Made by a program: the position numbers and the translations under genes. The notes beneath the pieces are model-generated. The model made no database searches and was not told where the DNA came from. It saw only the letters and a list, made by a program, of their open reading frames with translations. Positions 25,063 through 34,065 of a DNA stretch of 52,670 nt are shown here, piece after piece (the first letter of the stretch is position 1; every line of letters begins with the position of its first letter). Origin of the DNA: Modicisalibacter xianhensis (GTDB taxonomy: Bacteria > Pseudomonadota > Gammaproteobacteria > Pseudomonadales > Halomonadaceae); NCBI RefSeq assembly GCF_900113605.1, contig NZ_FOPY01000019.1:1-52670 (forward strand), read 5' to 3'.

Positions 25063-27140
25063 CCGTAACGGCCCGCTTCTTCACCCAGCCAGCGGCGGAT
25101 CAAGCCCTCGCTGGCATCCGGTGCTTCCTCCAGCAACGCCCGTGCCAGCGGACTGACGCGATCGAGCAGGTCACGGTCACGCTCCAGGTCGGCGATCTTC
25201 ATCTGTGCCAGGCCGGTCTGGCGGGTACCCAGCACCTCGCCGGGGCCGCGCAACTCGAGATCCTTCTCGGCGATGCGGAAACCGTCGGTGGTCTCGCGCA
25301 TCACACCCAGGCGCTCGCGGGAATGCGCCGAGAGCGGCGGATGATAGAGCAGCACGCAGAAACTTTCGGTACCGCCGCGTCCGACCCGGCCACGCAACTG
25401 GTGGAGCTGCGACAGGCCCAGGCGCTCGGGATTCTCGATGATCATCAGGCTGGCGTTGGGCACGTCGACACCGACCTCGATCACCGTGGTGGCGACCAGC
25501 AGGTCGAGTTCGCCGCGCTTGAAGGCGTCCATGACCTCGGCCTTCTCGGCCGCCTTCATGCGGCCGTGGACCAGGCCGATGGCGAGTTCCGGCAAGGCCT
25601 CGGTCAGGGCGTCGCGGGTCGCCTCGGCGGCCTGGCACTGCAGCGCCTCGGATTCTTCGATCAACGTGCATACCCAGTAGGCCTGGCGCCCGTCGGCGCA
25701 GGCGTTGCGGATGCGCGAGACCACCTCGGGGCGGCGCTCGTCGGGCACCGCGACGGTTTGCACCGGCGTACGTCCCGGTGGCAACTCGTCGATCACCGAC
25801 AGGTCGAGATCGGCATAGGCGCTCATCGCCAGGGTGCGCGGTATCGGCGTGGCGGTCATGATCAACTGGTGCGGGGTGAGCCCGCCGGCCTCGCCCTTCT
25901 GGCGCAGCGCCAGGCGCTGGTGCACGCCAAAGCGGTGCTGCTCGTCGACGATGGCCAAGCCCAGGCGCTTGAAGTGCACATCGCCCTGGAACAGGGCATG
26001 GGTGCCGACCACCACCTGGGCGCGCCCGTCGGCGATGGCTGCCTTGGTGTCCAGGCGTGCCTTGCCCTTGAGCTTGCCGGCCAGCCAGGCCACGTCGATG
26101 CCCAGGGGGGTAAACCAGTCACGAAAGTTGCGGAAGTGCTGCTCGGCGAGGATCTCGGTGGGTGCCATTATCGCTGCCTGGCAATCGCCGGCGATGGCCT
26201 GCAGTGCCGCCATCGCCGCGACCACGGTCTTGCCCGAGCCGACATCGCCCTGCACCAGGCGCAGCATGGGAACCGGCGTTTCCAGGTCGCGGGCAATCTC
26301 GTCGAGCACACGGCGTTGGGCGCCGGTCAGCGAGAACGGCAACTGGGTGACAAAGCGTGCCTGTAGCCCACGCCCCGAGGGCAGCGCCGGCGCGCCGTCG
26401 GTCTGGATGCGCAGGCGCACCTGGCGCAGGCTCAGCTGATGGGCCAGCAGCTCCTCGAGGGCCAGACGGCGTTGGGCAGGGTGTGATCCGGCCACTAACC
26501 TGTCTATATCGGCGTCCGGCGGCGGCTCGTGCAGGTAGCGCAGGCATTCGTGCAGGCCGGGCAGGCGGAAGCGTTCACGCAGTGGCTCGGGAATACCGTC
26601 CGGCAGCGTTTCCGGGGCGTCGACGAGCGCTTTCAGTGCCTGACGGATCAAGCCGCGCAGGCGTGGCTGGGTCAAGCCTTCGGTGGTTGGATAGATCGGC
26701 GTGAGGTGCTCGTCGACGGGTGCCTCGCCCTGGCCGAGCAGGCGATATTCGGGATGGTAGAGCTCGAGCCCGGTGGCACCTGCGCGGGCCTCGCCGAAGC
26801 AGCGTACATGGACGCCACGCACGAATTGCTTGTGCTGCGCCGGCGAGAAGTGGAAGAAGCGCAGGCTGAGGATGCCCGAGCCATCCTTGAGGCGCACCAG
26901 CAGGCTGCGCCGGCGTCCCTTGACGATGTCGGCGGCGGACACTTCGCCGTCGACCACGGCTTCCTGACCGGCGCGCAGTGTGGCGATCGGCGTGATGCGG
27001 GTACGATCCTGATAGCGTAGAGGCAGATGGAACAGCAGGTCGGCGACCCGCTCGATACGCAAACGGGCCAGCTTGGCGGCCAGCGCCTCGCCGACGCCGG
27101 CAAGGCCGGTGACCGGCTGTGAGAGCAGCGCGTCGGTCAT
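25053..27140 (-). CDS. recG: ATP-dependent DNA helicase RecG
   Basis: A 695-residue superfamily 2 helicase that remodels stalled forks and branched DNA. The N-terminal wedge (OB) domain covers about residues 50-160. Helicase motifs are QGDVGSGKTVVA (Walker A), AIMAPTEILAEQHF, LAIVDEQHRFGVHQR (DEQH box), MTATPIPRTLAMSAY and VATTVIEVGVDVPNA, then QLRGRVGRG. ATG 27140 overlaps the oxyR stop in an ATGA, so the two are translationally coupled. Length matches E. coli RecG (693). oxyR-recG linkage is also known from Pseudomonas. Confidence 0.96.
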   Translation of the reverse strand: MTDALLSQPVTGLAGVGEALAAKLARLRIERVADLLFHLPLRYQDRTRITPIATLRAGQEAVVDGEVSAADIVKGRRRSLLVRLKDGSGILSLRFFHFSPAQHKQFVRGVHVRCFGEARAGATGLELYHPEYRLLGQGEAPVDEHLTPIYPTTEGLTQPRLRGLIRQALKALVDAPETLPDGIPEPLRERFRLPGLHECLRYLHEPPPDADIDRLVAGSHPAQRRLALEELLAHQLSLRQVRLRIQTDGAPALPSGRGLQARFVTQLPFSLTGAQRRVLDEIARDLETPVPMLRLVQGDVGSGKTVVAAMAALQAIAGDCQAAIMAPTEILAEQHFRNFRDWFTPLGIDVAWLAGKLKGKARLDTKAAIADGRAQVVVGTHALFQGDVHFKRLGLAIVDEQHRFGVHQRLALRQKGEAGGLTPHQLIMTATPIPRTLAMSAYADLDLSVIDELPPGRTPVQTVAVPDERRPEVVSRIRNACADGRQAYWVCTLIEESEALQCQAAEATRDALTEALPELAIGLVHGRMKAAEKAEVMDAFKRGELDLLVATTVIEVGVDVPNASLMIIENPERLGLSQLHQLRGRVGRGGTESFCVLLYHPPLSAHSRERLGVMRETTDGFRIAEKDLELRGPGEVLGTRQTGLAQMKIADLERDRDLLDRVSPLARALLEEAPDASEGLIRRWLGEEAGRYGQV

Positions 27141-28063
27141 GCCGGGAGGGGAGATGACTGTTCCTGGCGGCATTGTTCGATGGCGTTGATCAGGGCGTCG
27201 ATGGCCTTGGGGCGCGGGAAGCTGGCCCGCCAGGCGATCGCCACGGCCCGGCTCGGCGCCTGGGGCGTGAACGGGCGGCTCTCGAGCAGGCCGGATTCGT
27301 AGTGGCCGGTACCGATCGCCGAGTGCGGCAGCACGGTGATGCCGAGCTTGGAAGCGACCATGTGGCGGATGGTTTCCAGCGAGCCGCCCTCGGCGGTCAG
27401 CGTATTGGTCGGGCTGTTGAGATGCGCGCTAATGGCCGGACAGGCTTCGAGGATCTGGTCCCGAAAGCAATGACCCTCACCGAGCAGCAGCAGGCGCTCA
27501 TGCAGCAGATCCTCCTTGTCGATGGTGGCCTTGGCCGTCCACGGATGGCCGCTGGGCAGCAGCACCTCGAAAGGTTCCTCGTAGAGCGCTCGAGTGACCA
27601 CATCGGCCTCGGTGAAGGGCAGCGCCACGATGATCGCATCGAGTTCACCACTGCGCAGCTTGCGGCGCAGCTCGGCGGTGAAGTTCTCCTCGATGTATAG
27701 CGGCATGCGCGGTGCCGACTGGGCCAGTTCGGGAATCAGGTGCGGGAACAGGTACGGGCCAATGGTATAGATGGCACCGATACGCAGCGGGCTGGACAAC
27801 TGATCCTTGCCCTCGTTGGCCAGTTCACGGATCACGCTGGCCTGCTCGAGCACGCGCTGGGCCTGTTCGACCACCTTCTCTCCCAGCGGGGTCACCTGGA
27901 CGGTCGACTTGGAACGCTCGAACAACGCGACACCGAGCTCCTCCTCGAGTTTCTTGACCGCCACGGACAGAGTCGGCTGCGAAACGAAGCAACGCTCGGC
28001 GGCTCGTCCGAAATGACGTTCCTGTGCCAAGGTTACGATGTACCTGAGTTCTGTTAGAGTCAT
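27137..28063 (-). CDS. oxyR: Hydrogen peroxide-sensing regulator OxyR
   Basis: A 308-residue LysR-type regulator with a typical N-terminal winged helix (residues 1-60, LRYIVTLAQERHFGRAAERC and QPTLSVAVKKLEEEL). The redox pair is present at exactly the E. coli numbering: Cys199 and Cys208 in GHCFRDQILEAC. Peroxide forms the disulfide and switches on katG/ahp-type genes. It lies upstream of recG with a 4-base overlap and divergent from an SDR-fold gene, leaving a 70-base region for both promoters. Confidence 0.97.
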   Translation of the reverse strand: MTLTELRYIVTLAQERHFGRAAERCFVSQPTLSVAVKKLEEELGVALFERSKSTVQVTPLGEKVVEQAQRVLEQASVIRELANEGKDQLSSPLRIGAIYTIGPYLFPHLIPELAQSAPRMPLYIEENFTAELRRKLRSGELDAIIVALPFTEADVVTRALYEEPFEVLLPSGHPWTAKATIDKEDLLHERLLLLGEGHCFRDQILEACPAISAHLNSPTNTLTAEGGSLETIRHMVASKLGITVLPHSAIGTGHYESGLLESRPFTPQAPSRAVAIAWRASFPRPKAIDALINAIEQCRQEQSSPLPA

Positions 28064-28133
28064 GATTGGGCCCGCAAGGGCTTCCTGTCACAAGTATGGA
28101 TATATGATCGTTTTACCAAGGAGCCAGGTAAAG

Positions 28134-29009
28134 GTGAAGAATACGACATTGATCCTCGGCTGCGGCGACATCGGAACGTCGCTCGGTCGACAGCTCGTCG
28201 ACGCCGGCCATCGCGTAGTGGGCGTACGTCGCAATCCGCAATCCCTCGCCGGTACCGGCATCGAGCCGTTGGCGCTGGATTTTACCGATCCCGCCGGGCT
28301 GGCTGCCTTGCCCGACGCGGATATCGTCGTTTACGTGGCCAGTGCCGATCGCTTCGACGAGCAGGCCTACCAGTCCGCCTATGTCGATGGCCTGAAGGCG
28401 GTGCTCGACGAGTTGAGCGGGCGCAAGCGCAAGCCCACCCGGGTGTTCTTCGTGTCGTCGACCAGTGTCTATGCCCAGAAGGATGGCGAGATCGTCGACG
28501 AGAACGCCGAAACCAAGCCGCGCGGCTTTTCGGGCCTGCTGATGCGCAAGGCCGAGCAGGCGCTGATCAAGCATGCGCTGCCGGGCACCGCCGTGCGCTT
28601 TTCGGGCATCTACGGCCCGGGGCGCGACCGGCTGATTCGCCAGGTCCGCGAGGGTCGCATGGCAGCGTCCACCCCGCCAATGTACTCCAACCGCATCCAT
28701 CGCGACGACTGTGTCGGTATCCTGGCGCACTTCATCGACATGGCGCTGAACGACAAGCCGCTGGACGATCTGTACCTGGCCAGCGACTGCGAACCGGTCC
28801 CGCTGCATGACGTGATGGGCTGGCTGGCCAAGCGTCTCGAGGTCGAGACCATCGAGACCATCCAGTCGCCGCTACGGCGGCGTTCCAGCAAGCGTTGCGA
28901 CAACACCCGCCTGTGCAAGACCGGCTATCGTTTCCGCTACCCCACCTACCGTGAAGGCTACGCCCATGTGCTGGCCTGCGAAACACCGCCGGAGCCGGAA
29001 AAGGCCTGA
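28134..29009 (+). CDS. NAD(P)-binding epimerase-like protein (YeeZ-type SDR)
   Basis: A 291-residue extended-SDR-fold protein. The nucleotide site is LILGCGDIGTSLGRQLVDAG at residues 5-24, followed by VFFVSSTSVYAQKDG (active-site Ser strand) and AVRFSGIYGPGRDRLI (substrate loop); the strict YxxxK is replaced by MRKAEQAL. This is the pattern of E. coli YeeZ. GTG 28134 is preferred, with AAGGAG 10 bases upstream; an in-frame ATG at 28104 would add ten residues. Substrate unknown. Divergent from oxyR, so oxidative-stress control is possible but unproven. Confidence 0.78.
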   Translation: MKNTTLILGCGDIGTSLGRQLVDAGHRVVGVRRNPQSLAGTGIEPLALDFTDPAGLAALPDADIVVYVASADRFDEQAYQSAYVDGLKAVLDELSGRKRKPTRVFFVSSTSVYAQKDGEIVDENAETKPRGFSGLLMRKAEQALIKHALPGTAVRFSGIYGPGRDRLIRQVREGRMAASTPPMYSNRIHRDDCVGILAHFIDMALNDKPLDDLYLASDCEPVPLHDVMGWLAKRLEVETIETIQSPLRRRSSKRCDNTRLCKTGYRFRYPTYREGYAHVLACETPPEPEKA

Positions 29010-29015
29010 TGGCAA

Positions 29016-29043
29016 CGGCAGGTGGATGACACCTGCCGGCTTT
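29016..29043 (+). terminator. Terminator hairpin after the YeeZ-type gene
   Basis: CGGCAGGTG (29016-29024) and CACCTGCCG (29030-29038) form a perfect 9-bp stem with a 5-base loop, then GCTTTA. It sits between convergent genes. Confidence 0.65.
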
Positions 29044-29057
29044 ACCCGAGGCCAGGC

Positions 29058-29576
29058 TTACAGCGGGTGACGATAGCCCAATGTGACCATGTCCAGGCCA
29101 TTGTTGGGTTTCTTGATGTCGGCGTTGGAATAGTGAGTAAAGGCCAGCGCCACTTCGCCCCGGCCTACGTGGAGTCCGGCCGCGATGCGATCCTCGAACT
29201 GGAACGCAGTGGAAAGGTTGCGCCCCTCGTAGCGGGTATCCAGGAACAGGGCGCCCCCCACCCCTGCCTCGACGAAGGGCTGCGTGGCCGTGTCGGCGAA
29301 GGTATAGCGAAAGGCTGGCGTGACGATCAGTGCAGCGTTGTCGTCACTCTCGTCGCCGGGCAGCAACAGCACGCCACCCGCCAGGCGCAGGGATAGCCCC
29401 GGCTGCCATTGGGCGAGACTGTATTCGCGGTCGAGTTCGAGTTTCAGGGAGGTCTGGGACTCGTTGTTCTTGCCTACCGCCACGTAGAGATCCGCTTCGG
29501 CGAGAGCCGGCATGGCCAGCGAGGCACCCAGCAGAAGACTGCCCAGCAGGGCACGAGAACTGACGGGGTTGTGCAT
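29058..29576 (-). CDS. PagL-like lipid A 3-O-deacylase
   Basis: A 172-residue outer-membrane protein with signal peptide (cleavage after PALAEA, about residue 28) and alternating beta-barrel strands. The catalytic block AFTHYSNADIKKPNNGLD matches the PagL/acyloxyacyl hydrolase family: His148 and Ser150 correspond to the His126/Ser128 pair of P. aeruginosa PagL. The third catalytic residue (Glu140 there, 14 after His) is Asp162 here by simple spacing. PagL removes the 3-O-acyl chain of lipid A in the outer leaflet. Length matches. The C-terminus ends YRHPL rather than in a Phe. Confidence 0.75.
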   Translation of the reverse strand: MHNPVSSRALLGSLLLGASLAMPALAEADLYVAVGKNNESQTSLKLELDREYSLAQWQPGLSLRLAGGVLLLPGDESDDNAALIVTPAFRYTFADTATQPFVEAGVGGALFLDTRYEGRNLSTAFQFEDRIAAGLHVGRGEVALAFTHYSNADIKKPNNGLDMVTLGYRHPL

Positions 29577-29652
29577 GATTCCGTTCCTTTCTTCTTGGTA
29601 TTCCTGACGCTACGTTGCCACGATGGCAGGCAGACAGCAGGGCGACAAGCGC

Positions 29653-30186
29653 TCATTGGTCGGGTGCGTGCGTCTGTGCCAGGGTGACGTAGCGCCGCCC
29701 CGTTCCCTCGATGACCGAATGGACCAGGGCGGCACGGCGGTACGGCCAGGCAAGTGGCAGGCTCCCGGTGGCAATGGCCTCGGGGGCACGCCGACGAGCC
29801 TGACGGAGTAGCGTCACGTGGGGGCGAAATTCACGGCGTGGTGGTGTGTAGCCCAGCGTGGCCAGGGACACCCAGAGTTCGGCCTGGAAACGCAGCAGCC
29901 CGTCGGGCATCGCTTCGCTGCCCGCCCACACGATGCCGCCACGCGGAAAGTGACCGAGTCGATCGAGCGTCCAGGTGCCTTCGGGACCGCTCAGCCGCTG
30001 CGTCAGCGCAACAAGCTCGTCGACCCGTGGGGTCGGGACATCACCCAGAAAGGCCAGGGTAAGGTGCAACTTGTCGTCTGTCGTGCGGCGGCCACCACAG
30101 CACTGCCGTGCCCGCTCGCCCAGTTCGGCGAGACGGGCACGTACCCCGGGATCGGGCCACAGGGCGAAGAACAGGCGCTGGTTCAT
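29653..30186 (-). CDS. thpR: RNA 2',3'-cyclic phosphodiesterase (ThpR/LigT family)
   Basis: A 177-residue 2H phosphoesterase. Both catalytic HxTx motifs are present: HLTL at residues 41-44 and HVTL at 123-126, with RLFFALWPDPGVRARL at the start and FPRGGIVWAG between them. Enzymes of the family open 2',3'-cyclic phosphates on RNA ends. It lies 13 bases downstream of ridA in the same direction, so the two are likely co-transcribed. Confidence 0.92.
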   Translation of the reverse strand: MNQRLFFALWPDPGVRARLAELGERARQCCGGRRTTDDKLHLTLAFLGDVPTPRVDELVALTQRLSGPEGTWTLDRLGHFPRGGIVWAGSEAMPDGLLRFQAELWVSLATLGYTPPRREFRPHVTLLRQARRRAPEAIATGSLPLAWPYRRAALVHSVIEGTGRRYVTLAQTHAPDQ

Positions 30187-30199
30187 GGCCTCGGCGAGG

Positions 30200-30589
30200 T
30201 CAGTCGCCCAGCACCATTACTCCCTCGGCCTCGAACTGGCTGCCCTTGGGCAGGGCCTTGACGCCGACCGCAGCACGCGCCGGATACGGCGCCTGGAAGA
30301 ACTCTTCCATGACCTGGTTGACGATGGCGAAGTCGCCGAGGTCGGTCAGGTAGAGGTTGAGCTTGACGATGTCCTGCAGCGAGCCGGAGGCCTCCTCGCA
30401 GACTGCGCTCAGGTTGGTGAAGACCTGGCGGGCCTGGGCGGCGATATCGCCCTCGACGAGTTCCATGGTCTGCGGGTTGAGAGGAATCTGGCCCGACAGG
30501 TAAATGGTATTGCCGGCCTTGATGGCCTGGGAGTAGGGACCGATGGCGGCGGGGGCCTTCTCGGTGTGGATAACGGCCTTGTTGCTCAT
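30200..30589 (-). CDS. ridA: Reactive intermediate/imine deaminase
   Basis: A 129-residue RidA (YjgF/YER057c) protein that hydrolyses toxic 2-aminoacrylate and other imines. Hallmarks are [50 protein letters not shown] and the substrate-binding Arg in [22 protein letters not shown] gives the SD before ATG 30589. It follows the spoT terminator, as in Pseudomonas (spoT-ridA). Confidence 0.96.
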   Translation of the reverse strand: MSNKAVIHTEKAPAAIGPYSQAIKAGNTIYLSGQIPLNPQTMELVEGDIAAQARQVFTNLSAVCEEASGSLQDIVKLNLYLTDLGDFAIVNQVMEEFFQAPYPARAAVGVKALPKGSQFEAEGVMVLGD

Positions 30590-30650
30590 GGATGGCTCCT
30601 TGCGTTGTCGTTGTCCCGGCCGGGCCGGGTTGGTGTATCAATGAAAAACA

Positions 30651-30683
30651 CTCGCCCTGCCGTGAGACTCACGGCAGGGCGAG
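30651..30683 (-). terminator. Strong intrinsic terminator after spoT
   Basis: CTCGCCCTGCCGTGA (30651-30665) and its exact complement (30669-30683) form a perfect 15-bp stem with a 3-base loop. On the minus strand it is followed by TGTTTTTC, a U tract, eight bases after the spoT stop. Confidence 0.9.
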
Positions 30684-30691
30684 ACAAGGCT

Positions 30692-32827
30692 TCAGTTGCG
30701 GACGCGGTGGATCTTGCCGACGTGGGGCAGGTTGCGAATCCGCTTGATGATCCGGGCCAGGTGCACGCGATCGCGCACCGCCAGGGTCAGGTTGACGATC
30801 GACAGGCGAACGTCGCGTTCCTCGATGCCGATACGCTCGATGTTGGCATCGGCATCGGTCACCAGGCTCGCCAGTTCGGCGACCAGGCCACGGCGTGTTT
30901 CCATCTCGATGCGTAACCCCACCGGGAAGTCGCCGCTGATCTCGGGCGACCACTCCAAGGAGAAAAGCTTGTCGGGGTCGTCGCGCTTCAGCTCGTCCAG
31001 ATTGCGGCAGTCGAGTCGGTGCACGACGATGCCCTTGCCCACCGACAGATGGCCGATCACCGGATCGCCCGGCAGCGGATGGCAGCAACGGGCGAAACTG
31101 ATCACCATGCCCTCGGTACCGCTGATCACCACCGGGCCTTCCATCGGCCCGCCAATGTCGCTGGACAGCGTATCATCGGCCGGGCTCTCGGTCAGGCGCC
31201 GGGCCACGGCATAGGCCATGCGCGTACCCAGGCCGATGGACTCCAGTAGATCGTCGGCATGCTTGAGTTCGAATTCCTCGAGCACGCGCGGCAGTCGTCC
31301 GTCGGGCAGCTCCTCGAGACTGGTCTCGTAGTCCGCCAGCGCCTTGTTGAGCAGTCGCCGGCCAAGCTGGATCGACTCGGTGCGCTGCTGGTTCTTGAGC
31401 GCGTGCCGGATCGCCGAGCGCGCCTTGGCGGTGACCACGAAGCTCAGCCAGGCCAGGTTGGGGCGTGCCCCGGGTGCGGTGATGATTTCCAGGGTCTGGC
31501 CGCTTTCCAGGCGCGTCGACAGCGGCGCCAGGTGGCGGTCGATACGGCAGGCAATGCAGCCGTTGCCGATGTCGGTATGCACCGTGTAGGCAAAGTCCAC
31601 CGCCGTGGCCCCCTGCGGCAGTTCCATGATGTCGCCCTTGGGCGTGAACACATAGATGTCGTCGGGGAACAGGTCGTTCTTGACGTGCTCGATGAACTCC
31701 AGCGGATTGCCGGCATGGCGCTGCATCTCGAGCAGGCCGCGCACCCATTCGCGGGCGCGGGCGTGGCTGCCGGCAGCAATGGGGCGCTCGGTCTGGCCGG
31801 CCTTGTACAGCCAATGGGCGGCAATCCCGTTGTTGGCCATCGCTTCCATCTCGCGGGTGCGGATCTGCACCTCGATGGGCATGCCGTTGGCACCGAACAG
31901 CGTGGTGTGCAGGCTCTGGTAGCCATTGGCCTTGGGGATGGCGATGTAATCCTTGAAGCGCCCCGGTACCGGCTTGTAGAGATTGTGCACCGCGCCGAGG
32001 ATACGGTAGCAGGTATCGACATCGTCGGTGATGATGCGGAAGCCGAACACGTCCATGATCTCGGCGAACGGCTTGCGCTGGTCGCGCATCTTGCGATAGA
32101 TCGACAGCAGGTGCTTCTGGCGGCCGATCACCGTGCCGGGCAGCCCATCGTCGTCGAGGCAATTCTGCAGGCTGGTCTGCACCTGGCGAATCATCGTGCG
32201 GCGGTTGCCGCGCGCCTTGGAAACGGCACGCTTGATGCGCTCGGCGCGCATCGGGTGGATGGCCTGGAACGACAGGTCCTCTAGCTCGACGCGAATGGTG
32301 TTGATACCCAGGCGACCGGCGATGCGCGCGTAGATCTCCAGTGTCTCGCGGGCGATGCGGCGCTTCTTGTCGGGCCTCAGCGCGCCAAGCGTACGCATGT
32401 TGTGCAGCCGGTCGGCGAGCTTGACGATGATCACGCGGATGTCCTGCGACATCGCCATGACCATCTTCTGAAAGTTCTCGGCCTGGGCGACCGCCTTGTC
32501 CTCGAAGGTGATCTGGGTCAGCTTCGAGACGCCATCGACCAGCTCTGCTACCGGCTCGCCGAACTGCTTGGTCAGGGCGGCCTTGGAGACGCCGGTGTCC
32601 TCGATCACGTCGTGCAGCATGGCGGCCATCAGGCTCTGATGGTCCATGTGCATGTTGGCGAGGATGTTGGAGACGGCGAGCGGGTGGGTGACGTAGGGTT
32701 CGCCGGAGCGACGGCGCTGGCCGTCGTGGGCTTGCTCGGCGTAATAGAAGGCGCGCTTGACCTGCTGGATCTCGTCTTGGGGAAGGTAGCCGGCCAAGCG
32801 GTCGGCAAGGTCATCAATGGTGAACAT
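30692..32827 (-). CDS. spoT: Bifunctional (p)ppGpp synthetase/hydrolase SpoT
   Basis: A 711-residue RSH protein. The hydrolase domain keeps the metal-binding HD pair, His72-Asp73 (MLHDVIEDTG), at E. coli numbering, which separates it from RelA. The synthetase domain has FGFRIITDDVDTCYR and KANGYQSLHTTLFG. The TGS domain (about 395-455, VFTPKGDIMELPQGATAVDFAY) and a C-terminal ACT domain (about 635-711) follow. It degrades and makes the alarmone (p)ppGpp. rpoZ, whose product helps RNA polymerase sense ppGpp, lies directly upstream in the same direction, as in the classic gmk-rpoZ-spoT operon. Confidence 0.97.
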   Translation of the reverse strand: MFTIDDLADRLAGYLPQDEIQQVKRAFYYAEQAHDGQRRRSGEPYVTHPLAVSNILANMHMDHQSLMAAMLHDVIEDTGVSKAALTKQFGEPVAELVDGVSKLTQITFEDKAVAQAENFQKMVMAMSQDIRVIIVKLADRLHNMRTLGALRPDKKRRIARETLEIYARIAGRLGINTIRVELEDLSFQAIHPMRAERIKRAVSKARGNRRTMIRQVQTSLQNCLDDDGLPGTVIGRQKHLLSIYRKMRDQRKPFAEIMDVFGFRIITDDVDTCYRILGAVHNLYKPVPGRFKDYIAIPKANGYQSLHTTLFGANGMPIEVQIRTREMEAMANNGIAAHWLYKAGQTERPIAAGSHARAREWVRGLLEMQRHAGNPLEFIEHVKNDLFPDDIYVFTPKGDIMELPQGATAVDFAYTVHTDIGNGCIACRIDRHLAPLSTRLESGQTLEIITAPGARPNLAWLSFVVTAKARSAIRHALKNQQRTESIQLGRRLLNKALADYETSLEELPDGRLPRVLEEFELKHADDLLESIGLGTRMAYAVARRLTESPADDTLSSDIGGPMEGPVVISGTEGMVISFARCCHPLPGDPVIGHLSVGKGIVVHRLDCRNLDELKRDDPDKLFSLEWSPEISGDFPVGLRIEMETRRGLVAELASLVTDADANIERIGIEERDVRLSIVNLTLAVRDRVHLARIIKRIRNLPHVGKIHRVRN

Positions 32828-32959
32828 TCGGCGCGCCTATCCAGAAACCTCGGACCGTATCATCACGTATCCTGCAACCGACCGGCGCGCGCCGCAACCC
32901 CGACACGCAGCCGGGGACGGCAGGCAACCGTTGTCATGTCGGCTACGCACGCGTGCGGC

Positions 32960-33220
32960 TTACGCCTCGTTGTCCGCCGCGGGAGAGGGTTCCGGGCGTG
33001 AACGCACCGGCGCTTCGATAGGCTCGTCGAGTACGTTCTCGTCGATCTTGCCGGCAGCGATCTCGCGCAGGGCCATGACCGTGGGCTTGTCGTTTTCCCA
33101 CGCCAGCAGCGCATCGCGTGAGCCGCGCGCCAGCTGACGTGCACGCTGGGTCGAAATCATCACCAGCTTGAAGCGGTTTTCGACGTGATCAAGGCAATCT
33201 TCAACGGTAACTCGCGCCAT
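32960..33220 (-). CDS. rpoZ: RNA polymerase omega subunit
   Basis: An 86-residue protein with the omega signature [20 protein letters not shown] and [23 protein letters not shown]. It aids beta' folding and forms part of a ppGpp site on RNA polymerase. The start is ATG 33220; the longer frame to 33385 is noncoding. It lies between gmk (100 bases upstream) and spoT (132 bases downstream), all on the minus strand. The acidic, Pro-rich C-terminus is of normal length. Confidence 0.97.
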   Translation of the reverse strand: MARVTVEDCLDHVENRFKLVMISTQRARQLARGSRDALLAWENDKPTVMALREIAAGKIDENVLDEPIEAPVRSRPEPSPAADNEA

Positions 33221-33320
33221 GGGAATATCCTGATTTGCTGTACAAGCGTAAAACGGCAACGTGATCGGCACCCGTCCGAGAGGACCGGTGTGCATGATCG
33301 CGGGGGTAGGACACGGCAGT

Positions 33321-33953
33321 CTACTCGACGCCTTCGATGCGTGACAAGAGTGCTTGAATGAGCGGACCCTGGCGTTCGCGCACACGCTCGAGCCGCGAAC
33401 GCTCTGCGATCACCAGCCCGGTCAACTGGGCCAGTGCCTCCTCGAAGTCGTCGTTGACGACCACGTAGTCGTACTCGTCGAAGTGCGACATCTCACTGAT
33501 CGCGTCACGCATGCGCCGGTCGATCACCGAGGCGTCATCGGTGCCACGCGACGACAGGCGCTCGCGCAGGGCCTCGCGCGACGGTGGCAGGATGAACACC
33601 GAGACCACGCCGCTCATCTGTTCGCGCACCTGGCGTGCACCCTGCCAGTCGATTTCGAGGATCACGTCGGTACCCGCAGCGAGCAGGGCCTGGACCGCCG
33701 GGCGCGAGGTGCCGTAGTGATTGTCGAAGACCTGGGCATGCTCGAAGAAATCGCCACGTTCGATCATGCGCTTGAAAGTGGCCTCGTCGACGAAGTGGTA
33801 GTTGATACCATCGGCCTCGCCGGAGCGCATGGCACGGGTGGTGTGGGATACCGAGACCTGAATGTCGTCGAGGCGCTCGAGCAGGGCGCGCACCAGGCTG
33901 GTCTTGCCGGCGCCGGAGGGCGCGGAAACGATGTAGAGAGTACCGTGGGACAT
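33321..33953 (-). CDS. gmk: Guanylate kinase
   Basis: A 210-residue kinase phosphorylating GMP to GDP. The P-loop is [12 protein letters not shown] (residues 10-21), the GMP-binding region [22 protein letters not shown], then [14 protein letters not shown] and IFILPPS-type strand ([11 protein letters not shown]). Length equals other Gmk (207). First gene of the gmk-rpoZ-spoT group, linking guanine nucleotide supply and (p)ppGpp. Confidence 0.97.
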   Translation of the reverse strand: MSHGTLYIVSAPSGAGKTSLVRALLERLDDIQVSVSHTTRAMRSGEADGINYHFVDEATFKRMIERGDFFEHAQVFDNHYGTSRPAVQALLAAGTDVILEIDWQGARQVREQMSGVVSVFILPPSREALRERLSSRGTDDASVIDRRMRDAISEMSHFDEYDYVVVNDDFEEALAQLTGLVIAERSRLERVRERQGPLIQALLSRIEGVE

Positions 33954-34065
33954 GAGCGGGTGTCCGATTGAGACGCTGCGAAGTAAACGCGCATTATCGC
34001 ATATTGTCGCGCTCGCCCTACACTGTCGCGACCGACTCTTGTCTACTCATGCACAAGGACGCGCC

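Noticed and set aside
25323-26366. 347-codon plus-strand frame inside recG
   Set aside because: Antisense shadow in GC-rich DNA; His/Gln/Gly/Asp-biased composition and no family features, whereas recG is complete.
31259-32284. 341-codon plus-strand frame inside spoT
   Set aside because: Shadow of a full-length SpoT; no SD and unnatural composition.
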